Positions 1 through 6,569 of a stretch of 15,569 nucleotides of DNA are shown piece by piece. The notes beneath the pieces were generated by a model, which was not told the DNA's origin, made no database searches, and was given only the letters and a program-made list of their open reading frames with translations. Where the stretch lies: NCBI RefSeq assembly GCF_000282995.1, contig NZ_ALEE01000160.1, positions 1-15,569 on the forward strand, read 5' to 3'. Each line of letters begins with the position of its first letter. Position 1 is the stretch's first letter. The position numbers and the translations under genes were made by a program. This DNA is from Melaminivora alkalimesophila. GTDB taxonomy: Bacteria; Pseudomonadota; Gammaproteobacteria; Burkholderiales; Burkholderiaceae_C.

Positions 1-389
1 CGGGCGCCTGCCGCGCCGAGCTGGCGCGCCTGGGCGTGCAGGACGAGGACATCGTGCACGTGACGGTGCCGGGCGCGCTGGAAGTGCCGCTGGCGCTGCA
101 GGCGCTGGCGCAGCGCGGCGCGGACGAGGACGACGACCAGGAACCCTTCGACGCGCTGATCGCCCTGGGCTGCATCATCCGCGGCGAGACCTACCACTTC
201 GAGCTGGTGGCCAACGAGTCGGGCGCGGGCGTCACGCGCGTCGGGCTGGATTTTCACGTGCCGATCGCCAACGCCATCCTCACCACCGAAGACATGGAGC
301 AGGCCATCGCCCGCCAGAGCGACAAGGGCGTGGACGCCGCGCGCGTGGCGGTGGAGATGGCGCAGCTGCTGCGGGGGCTGAGCCAATGA
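1..389 (+). CDS. ribH: 6,7-dimethyl-8-ribityllumazine synthase, 5' end cut by window
   Basis: Lumazine synthase condenses 5-amino-6-ribitylaminouracil with 3,4-dihydroxy-2-butanone 4-phosphate, the penultimate step of riboflavin synthesis, in the cytoplasm. The reading frame is open from base 3 with no start in view; 128 residues are visible against a usual length of about 150-160, so only the N-terminal strand is missing. Visible family motifs are [13 protein letters not shown] (substrate-site loop), [12 protein letters not shown], whose His is the usual catalytic base, and [19 protein letters not shown] near the C-terminus. A GTG at base 36 is in frame but lies inside the conserved fold, so it is not the start. 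The stop codon overlaps the nusB start (ATGA), the common ribH-nusB pairing. Family assignment is secure. Confidence 0.96.
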   Translation, partial: GACRAELARLGVQDEDIVHVTVPGALEVPLALQALAQRGADEDDDQEPFDALIALGCIIRGETYHFELVANESGAGVTRVGLDFHVPIANAILTTEDMEQAIARQSDKGVDAARVAVEMAQLLRGLSQ

Positions 390-922
390 GCGAGGGCAGC
401 CAACCGGCGCGCCGCCCGCCGCGCCAGCCGCGCAGCGGCACGACCAGCACCGGCGCGCGCAAGGCCGCGTCCAAGAACGCCCGCAGCCGCGCGCGCGAAT
501 TTGCCCTGCAAGGCCTGTACCAGCACCTGGTGGGCCGCGGCGAGGCGGAGGCCATCGACCTGTTCACGCGCGACCTGGCGGGCTTCCACAAGGCCGACAC
601 GGCGCACTACGACGCCCTGCTGCACGGCTGCATCGACCAGGCGGCCGCGCTCGACGCGCTGCTCGAACCCCACCTGGACCGCAAGCTCGCCGAAGTCTCG
701 CCCATCGAGCACGCCGTGATGTGGATCGGCGCCTACGAGTTCCAGCACTGCCTGGACGTGCCGTGGCGCGTGGTCATCAACGAGTGCATCGAACTTGCCA
801 AGGAGTTCGGCGGCACCGATGGCCACAAGTGGATCAACGGGGTGCTCAACCAGCTGGCGCCGCAGCTGCGCAGCCTGGAGGTGGCGGCCGACAAGGGCGC
901 GCCACCAGCGGCGCCGGACTGA
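386..922 (+). CDS. nusB: Transcription antitermination factor NusB
   Basis: NusB pairs with NusE (ribosomal protein S10) on boxA RNA to support processive transcription and processing of rRNA. The product has 178 residues, longer than the roughly 140 of E. coli NusB. The extra length is a basic, Pro/Arg/Ser-rich, probably disordered N-terminus of about 33 residues before the fold begins at [15 protein letters not shown]. The C-terminal half carries the hallmark stretch [15 protein letters not shown] followed by [19 protein letters not shown] and [10 protein letters not shown]. The start is fixed by the 4-nt ATGA overlap with ribH, which suggests translational coupling. The next gene is 70 nt downstream. 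Confidence 0.96.
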   Translation: MSEGSQPARRPPRQPRSGTTSTGARKAASKNARSRAREFALQGLYQHLVGRGEAEAIDLFTRDLAGFHKADTAHYDALLHGCIDQAAALDALLEPHLDRKLAEVSPIEHAVMWIGAYEFQHCLDVPWRVVINECIELAKEFGGTDGHKWINGVLNQLAPQLRSLEVAADKGAPPAAPD

Positions 923-992
923 GCCGCGGCCCGCCCCACGCAGTCCCTCCCTCTCCTGTTTCCCGCCCCTCGCGGCGGCACCCGAGCACGCG

Positions 993-2186
993 ATGTCCAC
1001 CCTGAAGTTTTCCACCCGCGCCGAGCGCATCGAACCGTTCTACGTCATGGAGGTCGCCAAGGCCGCGCAGGCCATGGCGCGCGAGGTGGCGGGCTCGCGC
1101 GAGCCGATGATCTTCCTGAACATCGGCGAGCCCGACTTCACCGCCCCGCCCCTGGTGCAGGAGGCGGCCGAGCGCATCGTGCGCTCCGGCGGCACGCAAT
1201 ACACCCATGCGCTGGGCCTGGACCAGTTGCGCGAGCGCATCAGCGGCTGGTACGCCGAGCGTTTCCAGCTCGACGTCCCGGCGCGGCGCATCGTGGTCAC
1301 GGCCGGCGCCTCGGCGGCCCTGCAGCTCGCCTGCCTGGCGCTGATCGAGGCGGGCGACGAGGTGCTGATGCCCGATCCGAGCTACCCGTGCAACCGCCAT
1401 TTCGTGAGCGCGGCCGAGGGCCGGGCCGTGCTGATCCCGACCACCGCCGAGGAGCGCTTCCAGCTGAGCGCCGCCAAGGTCGAGGCGGCCTGGGGTTTGA
1501 GGACGCGCGGCGTGCTGCTGGCCTCGCCCTCCAACCCCACCGGCACCTCGATCGCGCCGGACGAGCTGCGCCGCATCCACGAGGTGGTGCGCGCGCGCGG
1601 CGGCATCACGCTGATCGACGAAATCTACCTGGGCCTGTCCTACGACGACGCCTTCGGCCAGTCGGCGCTGGCGATTGGCGACGACATCATCAGCATCAAC
1701 AGCTTCAGCAAGTACTTCAACATGACGGGCTGGCGCCTGGGCTGGATGGTGGTGCCCGAGGCCATGGTGCCGGTGGTCGAGCGCCTGGCGCAGAACCTGT
1801 TCATCTGCGCCTCCACCATCTCGCAGCACGCGGCGCTCGCCTGCTTCGAGCCGGGCAGCATCGCCGAGTACGAGCGCCGCCGCGCCGAGTTCCGCGCCCG
1901 GGGCGACTTCTTCATCCCGGCGCTGCAGTCGCTGGGCCTGGAAGTGCCCGTGGCGCCCGATGGTGCCTTCTACGCCTGGGCCGACTGCACGCGTGCAGCG
2001 CAGCGGCTGGGCGTCGAGGGCAGCTGGGATTTCGCCTTCGAGCTGATGCGCCGCGCCCACCTGGCGATCACGCCCGGGCGCGACTTCGGCGCGGCGGACA
2101 CCGCCCGCTTCGTGCGCTTCTCGACCGCCAACTCCATGGCGCAGCTGCAGGAAGCCGTGGCGCGCCTGCGCACGCTGCTGGCCTGA
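993..2186 (+). CDS. PLP-dependent class I aminotransferase, substrate unassigned
   Basis: A 397-residue fold-type I aminotransferase of the aspartate aminotransferase superfamily (class I/II, AspC/AlaA-like); these enzymes move an amino group between an amino acid and a 2-oxo acid using pyridoxal phosphate. Visible landmarks: NIGEPDF near the N-terminus, SNPTG with Asn181, Asp209 and Tyr212 in LIDEIYLGLSY, the Schiff-base lysine Lys240 in SFSKYFNMTGWRLGW, and Arg375 in RFVRFS, the expected alpha-carboxylate anchor. I chose the ATG at 993 because it opens directly into the family N-terminus; the frame is open 66 codons further upstream, but that part is low-complexity translation of nusB in another frame. 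No good Shine-Dalgarno is visible before 993. It lies between nusB and ybgC, so its substrate cannot be inferred from neighbours. Confidence 0.93.
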   Translation: MSTLKFSTRAERIEPFYVMEVAKAAQAMAREVAGSREPMIFLNIGEPDFTAPPLVQEAAERIVRSGGTQYTHALGLDQLRERISGWYAERFQLDVPARRIVVTAGASAALQLACLALIEAGDEVLMPDPSYPCNRHFVSAAEGRAVLIPTTAEERFQLSAAKVEAAWGLRTRGVLLASPSNPTGTSIAPDELRRIHEVVRARGGITLIDEIYLGLSYDDAFGQSALAIGDDIISINSFSKYFNMTGWRLGWMVVPEAMVPVVERLAQNLFICASTISQHAALACFEPGSIAEYERRRAEFRARGDFFIPALQSLGLEVPVAPDGAFYAWADCTRAAQRLGVEGSWDFAFELMRRAHLAITPGRDFGAADTARFVRFSTANSMAQLQEAVARLRTLLA

Positions 2187-2209
2187 ACCGAGGCCGGGCC
2201 GGAGCAGCC

Positions 2210-2638
2210 ATGCACTTCGAATGGCCGGTGCGCATCTACTGGGAGGACACGGACGCCGGCGGCATCGTGTTCTACGCCAACTACCTGAAATTCTTCGAGC
2301 GCGCGCGCACCGAGTGGCTGCGCTCGCTGGGCCTGGCGCAGCAGCGGTTGCGGGAACTCACGGGCGGCATGTTTGTCGTAGGCGAGGCGCGGGTGCGCTA
2401 CTTGGCGCCGGCGCGCCTGGACGATGAACTGATTGTTACGGCGCGCCTGGCCGAGGCCGGCCGGGCATCGCTGACAATCGCGCAGCAAGCCCTGAAGGTG
2501 CCCACGGGTGTCGGCGCCGAGCCGCTGCTGCTGTGCGACGGCCAGGTGCGCATCGGCTGGGTCGAGGCCGCCACCCTGCGCCCGGCGCGCATCCCGCCCG
2601 ACCTCCTGCTCCAACTGTCTTCTTCCTCTCGCCCATGA
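2210..2638 (+). CDS. ybgC: Acyl-CoA thioesterase YbgC (tol-pal associated)
   Basis: A 142-residue hot-dog-fold thioesterase of the 4-hydroxybenzoyl-CoA thioesterase/YbgC family, which hydrolyses acyl-CoA thioesters in the cytoplasm and is typically the first gene of tol-pal clusters. The signature EDTDAGGIVFYANYLKFFE occupies residues 12-30, with Asp15 matching the catalytic aspartate of the family. The ATG at 2210 has GGAG five bases upstream and lies 23 nt after the aminotransferase stop. The stop codon overlaps the tolQ start as ATGA, so the two are probably translated together. Physiological substrate is unknown from sequence. Confidence 0.95.
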   Translation: MHFEWPVRIYWEDTDAGGIVFYANYLKFFERARTEWLRSLGLAQQRLRELTGGMFVVGEARVRYLAPARLDDELIVTARLAEAGRASLTIAQQALKVPTGVGAEPLLLCDGQVRIGWVEAATLRPARIPPDLLLQLSSSSRP

Positions 2639-3339
2639 ATTCCCAAGACATGTCCATGTTGAGCCTGGTGCTCAACGCCAGCTGGGTCGTGCAGTTCGTG
2701 ATGCTGCTGCTGCTGGGCGTCTCCGTCGCCAGCTGGGCCGCCATCTTTCGCAAGCTCTTCGGCCTCAAGCGCGTCGGGCGCCTGAACGACGAATTCGAGC
2801 GCGAGTTCTGGTCGGGCGCCAGCCTGAACGACCTCTATGCCCACGCGGCCGAGCACGCGCAGCACGCCGGCCCCATGGAGCGCATCTTCGCCAGCGGCAT
2901 GCGCGAGTTCCTGAAACTGCGCGAGCGCCGCATCCAGGACGCCGCCACCTTGCTCGACGGCGCGCGCCGCGCCATGCGCGCGAGCTTCCAGCGCGAGATG
3001 GACATGATCGAGTCCAGCCTGTCCTTCCTCGGCTCGGTCGCCTCGGTCAGCCCCTACGTGGGCCTGTTCGGCACGGTGTGGGGCATCATGCACGCCTTCA
3101 CCGGTTTTGCCGGCATGGAGCAGGTGACGCTCGCCACCGTCGCGCCGGGCATCGCCGAGGCCCTGGTGGCGACCGCCATCGGCCTGTTCGCCGCCATCCC
3201 CGCCGTGGTGGCCTACAACCGCTTCGCGCGCGACATCGACCGCGTCGCCACGCGCCAGGAGACCTTCATCGAGGAATTCTCGAACATCCTGCAGCGCAAC
3301 CTGGCGGCGCAGCCGGCCGTGCCCTCGGCACCCCACTGA
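2635..3339 (+). CDS. tolQ: Tol-Pal system proton-channel subunit TolQ
   Basis: TolQ is a MotA/TolQ/ExbB-family inner-membrane protein that forms, with TolR, the proton channel energising TolA. It has 234 residues, close to the usual 230. Three membrane segments are visible at about residues 17-38, 130-156 and 169-193, with a large cytoplasmic loop between the first two. The second helix contains GLFGTVWGIM (143-152), and Thr147 and Thr180 match the two channel threonines described for TolQ. The start at 2635 overlaps the ybgC stop by four bases and has no Shine-Dalgarno of its own, pointing to translational coupling. tolR follows after 33 nt. Confidence 0.97.
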   Translation: MNSQDMSMLSLVLNASWVVQFVMLLLLGVSVASWAAIFRKLFGLKRVGRLNDEFEREFWSGASLNDLYAHAAEHAQHAGPMERIFASGMREFLKLRERRIQDAATLLDGARRAMRASFQREMDMIESSLSFLGSVASVSPYVGLFGTVWGIMHAFTGFAGMEQVTLATVAPGIAEALVATAIGLFAAIPAVVAYNRFARDIDRVATRQETFIEEFSNILQRNLAAQPAVPSAPH

Positions 3340-3372
3340 GCCGCGCCGCCCGAACCGAGGAGATCCCGACCC

Positions 3373-3798
3373 ATGTCCGCCCTGGCCTCGCGCAGCGGCA
3401 CCCGCCGCCGCTCCATGAACGAGATCAACATGGTGCCGTTCATCGACGTGATGCTGGTGCTGCTCATCATCTTCATGGTGACGGCGCCGATGCTCACGCC
3501 CAGTTCGGTGAACGTGCCCTCCGTCGGCAAGGGCGCCAAGGTGCCGAAGACGCGCGCCGACGTGCTCATCGACCAGGACGGCAGCGTCCGGCTGCGCACC
3601 GACGGCAACGAGCGCCCGGTCGCCCTGCAACACCTGGGAGCGACCACCAGCGCCTGGCTCAAGGAGCAGCCCGAGGACACGCCGGTGCTGATCAGTGCGG
3701 ACAAGGGCGTCTCCTACGACTCCGTCATGCAGGCCATGTCGGCCCTGCAGCGCGCCGGCATCACCCGCGTGGCGCTGGCCGTGCGCAGCGGTGGCTGA
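3373..3798 (+). CDS. tolR: Tol-Pal system protein TolR (ExbD family)
   Basis: TolR is the single-span partner of TolQ; its membrane helix carries the aspartate that takes up protons, and its periplasmic domain contacts peptidoglycan. The product is 141 residues. A basic N-terminus precedes the helix, about residues 20-40, with Asp25 in the motif EINMVPFIDVMLVLLIIFMV equivalent to the essential TolR Asp23. The periplasmic part contains the ExbD/TolR pattern PVLISADKGVSYDSVMQ. GAGGAG at 3357-3362 precedes the ATG by ten bases, a somewhat long but usable spacing. Confidence 0.97.
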   Translation: MSALASRSGTRRRSMNEINMVPFIDVMLVLLIIFMVTAPMLTPSSVNVPSVGKGAKVPKTRADVLIDQDGSVRLRTDGNERPVALQHLGATTSAWLKEQPEDTPVLISADKGVSYDSVMQAMSALQRAGITRVALAVRSGG

Positions 3799-3841
3799 GG
3801 CGCACACCCCGGCACCGAACCCATTGGCCCTGCCCGAGCGC

Positions 3842-4843
3842 ATGCACACGCCCCTCGACGACCGCGACCGCTTCGCCCCGCCGCCCCAACCCGGCCGCTC
3901 GCGCGCCGTGGCGCTGGCGGTGCTGGCGCACGCGCTGCTGATCGGCGCCCTGACCTGGGGCGTGCGCTGGAAGGCCAGCGACGACGCCCCTGCCGTGGAG
4001 GCCGAGCTGTGGTCCGCGCTGCCCCAGCAGGCAGCGCCGCGCCCATCCGCGGCCCCACCGCCGCCGCCCGCACCGGCCCCCGCACCCCCGCCTCCGGCGC
4101 CAGCGCCCCGCCCGGCGCCGCCACCCCCTGCGCCGCCGCCCAAGGCCGAGCCGAACACGCGCGAGGCCGACATCGCCCTGGAGCGCGAGAAAAAGCGCCT
4201 CGAAGAGGAAAAGAAACGCGCGCAGCAGCTCGAACGCGAGAAGCGCCAGCGCGAGCTCAAGGAGCAGGAGCGCCGCGAGCGGCTGGAGCAGGAGCGCAAG
4301 GAACGCCTGGCGCAGCAGAAGGCCGAGCGCGAGAAGCAGGAAAAGGAAAAGCAGGCCCGGCTGGAGCGCGAGAAAGCCGAACGCGAGAAGGCCGAGAAGG
4401 CCGAGCGCGAGAAGCAGGAACGGCAGAAGAAGCTCGCCGAGGAAAAGCGCCGCGCCGAAGCCGAAGCCAAGCGGGCCGAGGAGCTCCGCCAGGAACAGCT
4501 GCGCCGCATCGCCGGCTTGGCAGGCGCCACCGGCAGCGAAACCGCGACGGGCACGGCCCAGCGCAGCAGCGGCCCCTCGGGCAGCTACGGCGGCAAGGTC
4601 GCTGCCAAGGTGCGGCCCAACATCGTCTACCCCGACGCGGTCGCCGGCAATCCGCGTGCCGAGGTCGAGGTGCGCGCCGCGCCCGACGGCACCATCGTGG
4701 GGGTGCGCGTGGTGCAATCGAGCGGCAACAAGTCGTGGGACGAGGCCGTGGTGCGCGCGCTCCACAAGACCGAAACACTGCCGCGCGACGTGGACGGGCG
4801 CGTGCCCTCGTCGCTCGTGATCGGCTTTCGGCCGAAGGACTGA
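3842..4843 (+). CDS. tolA: Cell envelope integrity protein TolA
   Basis: TolA spans the periplasm and links the TolQR motor to outer-membrane Pal/TolB. The 333-residue product shows the full architecture: short cytoplasmic N-terminus, one membrane helix about 21-42, a proline/alanine-rich linker 66-102, a long charged Lys/Glu/Arg coil 105-224, and a TonB/TolA-type C-terminal domain from about 250 to 333 (IVYPDAVAGNPRAEVEVRA, then SWDEAVVRAL). The ATG at 3842 is preferred because it opens just before the helix. GTG at 3791 and TTG at 3824 are in-frame alternatives; the former would overlap tolR. It is the last gene of this cluster: tolB and pal are absent and the next gene is convergent. Confidence 0.95.
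   Translation: MHTPLDDRDRFAPPPQPGRSRAVALAVLAHALLIGALTWGVRWKASDDAPAVEAELWSALPQQAAPRPSAAPPPPPAPAPAPPPPAPAPRPAPPPPAPPPKAEPNTREADIALEREKKRLEEEKKRAQQLEREKRQRELKEQERRERLEQERKERLAQQKAEREKQEKEKQARLEREKAEREKAEKAEREKQERQKKLAEEKRRAEAEAKRAEELRQEQLRRIAGLAGATGSETATGTAQRSSGPSGSYGGKVAAKVRPNIVYPDAVAGNPRAEVEVRAAPDGTIVGVRVVQSSGNKSWDEAVVRALHKTETLPRDVDGRVPSSLVIGFRPKD
4181..4414 (+). repeat. Degenerate repeat coding EREK-type coil in tolA
   Basis: Within the tolA coil the 12-base unit GAGCGCGAGAAG and close variants recur, encoding the tetrapeptide EREK six times (residues 114, 131, 162, 175, 180 and 188 of TolA), interspersed with KEQER and KAE variants. The spacing is irregular, so this is a compositionally constrained helical repeat rather than a perfect tandem array. 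Low sequence complexity here is normal for TolA. Confidence 0.7.
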
Positions 4844-4858
4844 AACTCGCGTCCGGGC

Positions 4859-4879
4859 GCACCTCCGCCGGGAGGCTGC
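4859..4879 (+). terminator. Possible bidirectional hairpin between convergent tolA and MFS gene
   Basis: In the 46-nt gap between two convergent genes, CCTCC at 4862-4866 can pair with GGAGG at 4871-4875 around a GCCG loop, and GCA/TGC can extend the stem across a one-base bulge. There is no T-run on either side, so it is not a classical intrinsic terminator. Placement in a convergent gap is the main support. Confidence 0.35.
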
Positions 4880-4889
4880 CGCATCGTCC

Positions 4890-6221
4890 TCAGCCGCGCC
4901 CCTCGAGCAGCCGGTTGATGCGCAGCGCCAGCAGCGTGCACACCACGCCCGAGAGCAGGTACAGCGTCACGGCGCCCAGCCCGAAGCGCGCCGACAGCCC
5001 CAGCGCCACCAGCGGCGCGAAGGCGGCCCCGAACAGCCATGCCAGATCGGCCGACAGGGCAGCGCCCGTGTACCGGTAGCGCGGCGCGAAGTTGGAGGTC
5101 ACGGTGCCCGCCGACTGGCCGTAGGACAGCCCCAGCAGCACGAAGCCCAGCAGCAAGAAGGTGTTGCTGCCGGCCACGCTCCCGTCCAGCAGCCACGGCG
5201 TCGCCAAGCTGAACAGGCCGATCAGCACCGCCATGCCGCCCAGCAGCCTGCGCCGCCCGATCCGGTCCGCCAGCCGGCCCGACAGCATGATCGCCAGCGC
5301 CGCCAGGAAGGCGCCCGCGATCTGCACGCCCAGCACCTCGGTCATGCTGCGTTCGGAATACAGCGAGATCCACGACAGCGGGAACACCGTCACCACGTGG
5401 AACAGCGCAAAGCTCGCCAGCGCCGCGAAAGCCCCGAGGAACACGTGGCCGCCCTGCTCGCGCACCAGCTGCGCCACCGGTACCGGCTCCAGCTCCTTGT
5501 CCTCCAGCAATTGCGCATAGGACTGCCCCACCACCAGCCGCAGCCGGGCAAAGAGCGCCACCACGTTGATCGCAAACGCCACGCAGAACGGATAGCGCCA
5601 GCCCCAGGCGAGGAATTCCTCCTGCGTCAGCTGGCTGTGGAGGAAGGCGAACAGCGACGCCGCCAGGATGAAGCCCGCCGGCGCGCCCAGCTGTCCGACC
5701 ATGGCATACCAGCCGCGCCGCTCGCGGGGCGCTGCCATGGCCAGCAGCGACGGCAGCCCATCCCAGGAGCCGCCCAGCGCCACGCCCTGGCCGATGCGCA
5801 ACACCACCAGCGCGGCAATCGCGGCCGGGCCGATGGCCTCGTAGCCCGGCAGGAGCGCCATGCTCACCGTGGAGATGCCGAGCAGGAACAGCGCCAGCGT
5901 CAGCTTCGTGCCGCGCCCCCAGCGCCGCTGCACCGCCATCGACACCGCCGTGCCGACGGGCCGCACGACAAAGGCCATGGCAAAGATCGCAAAGGCCGCA
6001 AGCGTCCCCGCCAGCGGCGACAGGAAGGGAAACATCAGCTGCGGGAACACCAGCACGCAGGCGATGCCGAAGACAAAGAAATCGAAGTATTCCGAGGAGC
6101 GGCCAATGATCACGCCCACGGCGATCTCGCTGGGGGTGGCGTCCTCGTGCGTGTTCGCGTGCGACAGCGACGCCTCGTCTTCGTGCCCATAGACGGGCAG
6201 CGCCATGGAACGGCTGCTCAT
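4890..6221 (-). CDS. MFS transporter, MHS (metabolite:H+ symporter)-like
   Basis: A 443-residue inner-membrane transporter with about twelve hydrophobic segments. The start of helix 1 (EYFDFFVFG, 44-52), the RPVG motif (87-90) and the GQLGAPAGF segment after GSWDGLPSLLAM resemble the metabolite:H+ symporter family (ShiA, KgtP, ProP relatives) that carries organic acids or osmolytes with protons. The second-half loop motif GRLADRIGRRR (315-325) is intact, whereas the matching first-half loop reads MAVQRRWGRGTK and lacks the usual GxxxDRxGRR. The start at 6221 is chosen for an AGGAG nine bases upstream; 41 further in-frame codons upstream encode low-complexity sequence. Substrate cannot be told. 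It is divergent from cyoA and convergent with tolA. Confidence 0.88.
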   Translation of the reverse strand: MSSRSMALPVYGHEDEASLSHANTHEDATPSEIAVGVIIGRSSEYFDFFVFGIACVLVFPQLMFPFLSPLAGTLAAFAIFAMAFVVRPVGTAVSMAVQRRWGRGTKLTLALFLLGISTVSMALLPGYEAIGPAAIAALVVLRIGQGVALGGSWDGLPSLLAMAAPRERRGWYAMVGQLGAPAGFILAASLFAFLHSQLTQEEFLAWGWRYPFCVAFAINVVALFARLRLVVGQSYAQLLEDKELEPVPVAQLVREQGGHVFLGAFAALASFALFHVVTVFPLSWISLYSERSMTEVLGVQIAGAFLAALAIMLSGRLADRIGRRRLLGGMAVLIGLFSLATPWLLDGSVAGSNTFLLLGFVLLGLSYGQSAGTVTSNFAPRYRYTGAALSADLAWLFGAAFAPLVALGLSARFGLGAVTLYLLSGVVCTLLALRINRLLEGRG

Positions 6222-6230
6222 GCGGTCAAG

Positions 6231-6235
6231 CTCCT
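6231..6235 (-). promoter_or_regulatory. Shine-Dalgarno AGGAG fixing the MFS start
   Basis: On the minus strand AGGAG lies nine bases before the ATG at 6221. It supports that start over the longer in-frame alternative at 6344, which has no comparable site and would add a residue stretch unlike transporter N-termini. Confidence 0.65.
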
Positions 6236-6306
6236 GTGGTTGGCGGCCCGGCCCCGCCCGGTGCGGGGCGCGCGCCCTGAAGGGGCCGCAGGCCGAGTGC
6301 AGCCCC

Positions 6307-6335
6307 GTTCTACACCCGCCCTGGCCGCCCCACAA
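6307..6335 (-). promoter_or_regulatory. Candidate sigma-70-type promoter of the MFS gene
   Basis: Read on the minus strand, TTGTGG (6335-6330) and TAGAAC (6312-6307) are separated by exactly 17 bases, giving a -35/-10 pair with 3/6 and 4/6 matches to consensus. It would place the transcript start about 80 nt upstream of the ATG. The -35 box overlaps the palindrome at 6333-6345. Such matches occur by chance, so this is tentative. Confidence 0.4.
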
Positions 6336-6345
6336 GTCGGACAAG
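6333..6345. promoter_or_regulatory. Candidate operator CAAGTCGGACAAG
   Basis: CAAGTC-G-GACAAG is an inverted repeat with five of six base pairs matching, centred on GTCGGAC, and it overlaps the candidate -35 box of the MFS gene. The core recurs 44 bp away at 6380-6386, about four helical turns. The form TTGTCnGACnn resembles sites of FadR-type GntR regulators; that link is inference, and no regulator gene lies in the window. Confidence 0.4.
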
Positions 6346-6421
6346 GCGCATTGCGCACGCCTGCCGGCCCCGCCCTCCTGTCGGACGAGACCGCTTTTTC
6401 GCTGGCTGCGCCCTCGGGTGC

Positions 6422-6450
6422 TTGATCGCGCCCGGGCCCTCGCCTAGCCT
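6422..6450 (+). promoter_or_regulatory. Candidate promoter of cyoABCD-surf1
   Basis: TTGATC (6422-6427) and TAGCCT (6445-6450) are 17 bases apart, a plausible though weak sigma-70 pair (4/6 and 3/6). It would give a leader of roughly 110 nt before the cyoA ATG. The -10 box sits inside a GC-rich inverted repeat. TTGAT is also half of an FNR/ANR-type site, but the second half ATCAA is absent. Confidence 0.33.
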
Positions 6451-6569
6451 TTCGGGCTCGGGCCTGGCGCGCCGTCTCCCGCTCGGGAACCAGGGCCTGC
6501 CCGGTCGCCCGGAGGGGTCTGCTTCCGGGCCCCGTGCCAACGCGCTGCGCCCCTGTCCCCTTCACCACG

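Larger units (their letters stand above)
6222..6569. other. Divergent intergenic region, MFS transporter / cyoA
   Basis: A 348-bp stretch without a convincing gene separates the two divergent start codons. It contains candidate promoters for both directions, a 7-bp motif GTCGGAC repeated at 6336-6342 and 6380-6386, a short palindrome GCGCA-T-TGCGC at 6346-6356, a poly-T patch near 6394-6398, and a GC-rich inverted repeat at 6434-6464. Open frames crossing it on either strand have the composition of noise in GC-rich DNA and no recognisable domain. Confidence 0.75.

Noticed and set aside
3791..3841. GTG at 3791 or TTG at 3824 as the tolA start
   Set aside because: Both are possible, but the ATG at 3842 leaves a normal-length cytoplasmic segment before the membrane helix and avoids overlap with tolR. 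Not excluded.
2398..4554. A 718-codon open frame on the minus strand opposite ybgC-tolQRA
   Set aside because: The product is dominated by Ser/Arg/Phe and Gly/Ala runs mirroring the tolA coil and proline linker. No domain, start signal or independent support.
6424..6430. FNR/ANR box upstream of cyoA
   Set aside because: Only the TTGAT half is present; the required ATCAA half four bases later is missing.
6534..6569. GTG at 6534 as the start of cyoA
   Set aside because: It would place twelve extra residues before a complete lipoprotein signal peptide that begins well at the ATG at 6570.
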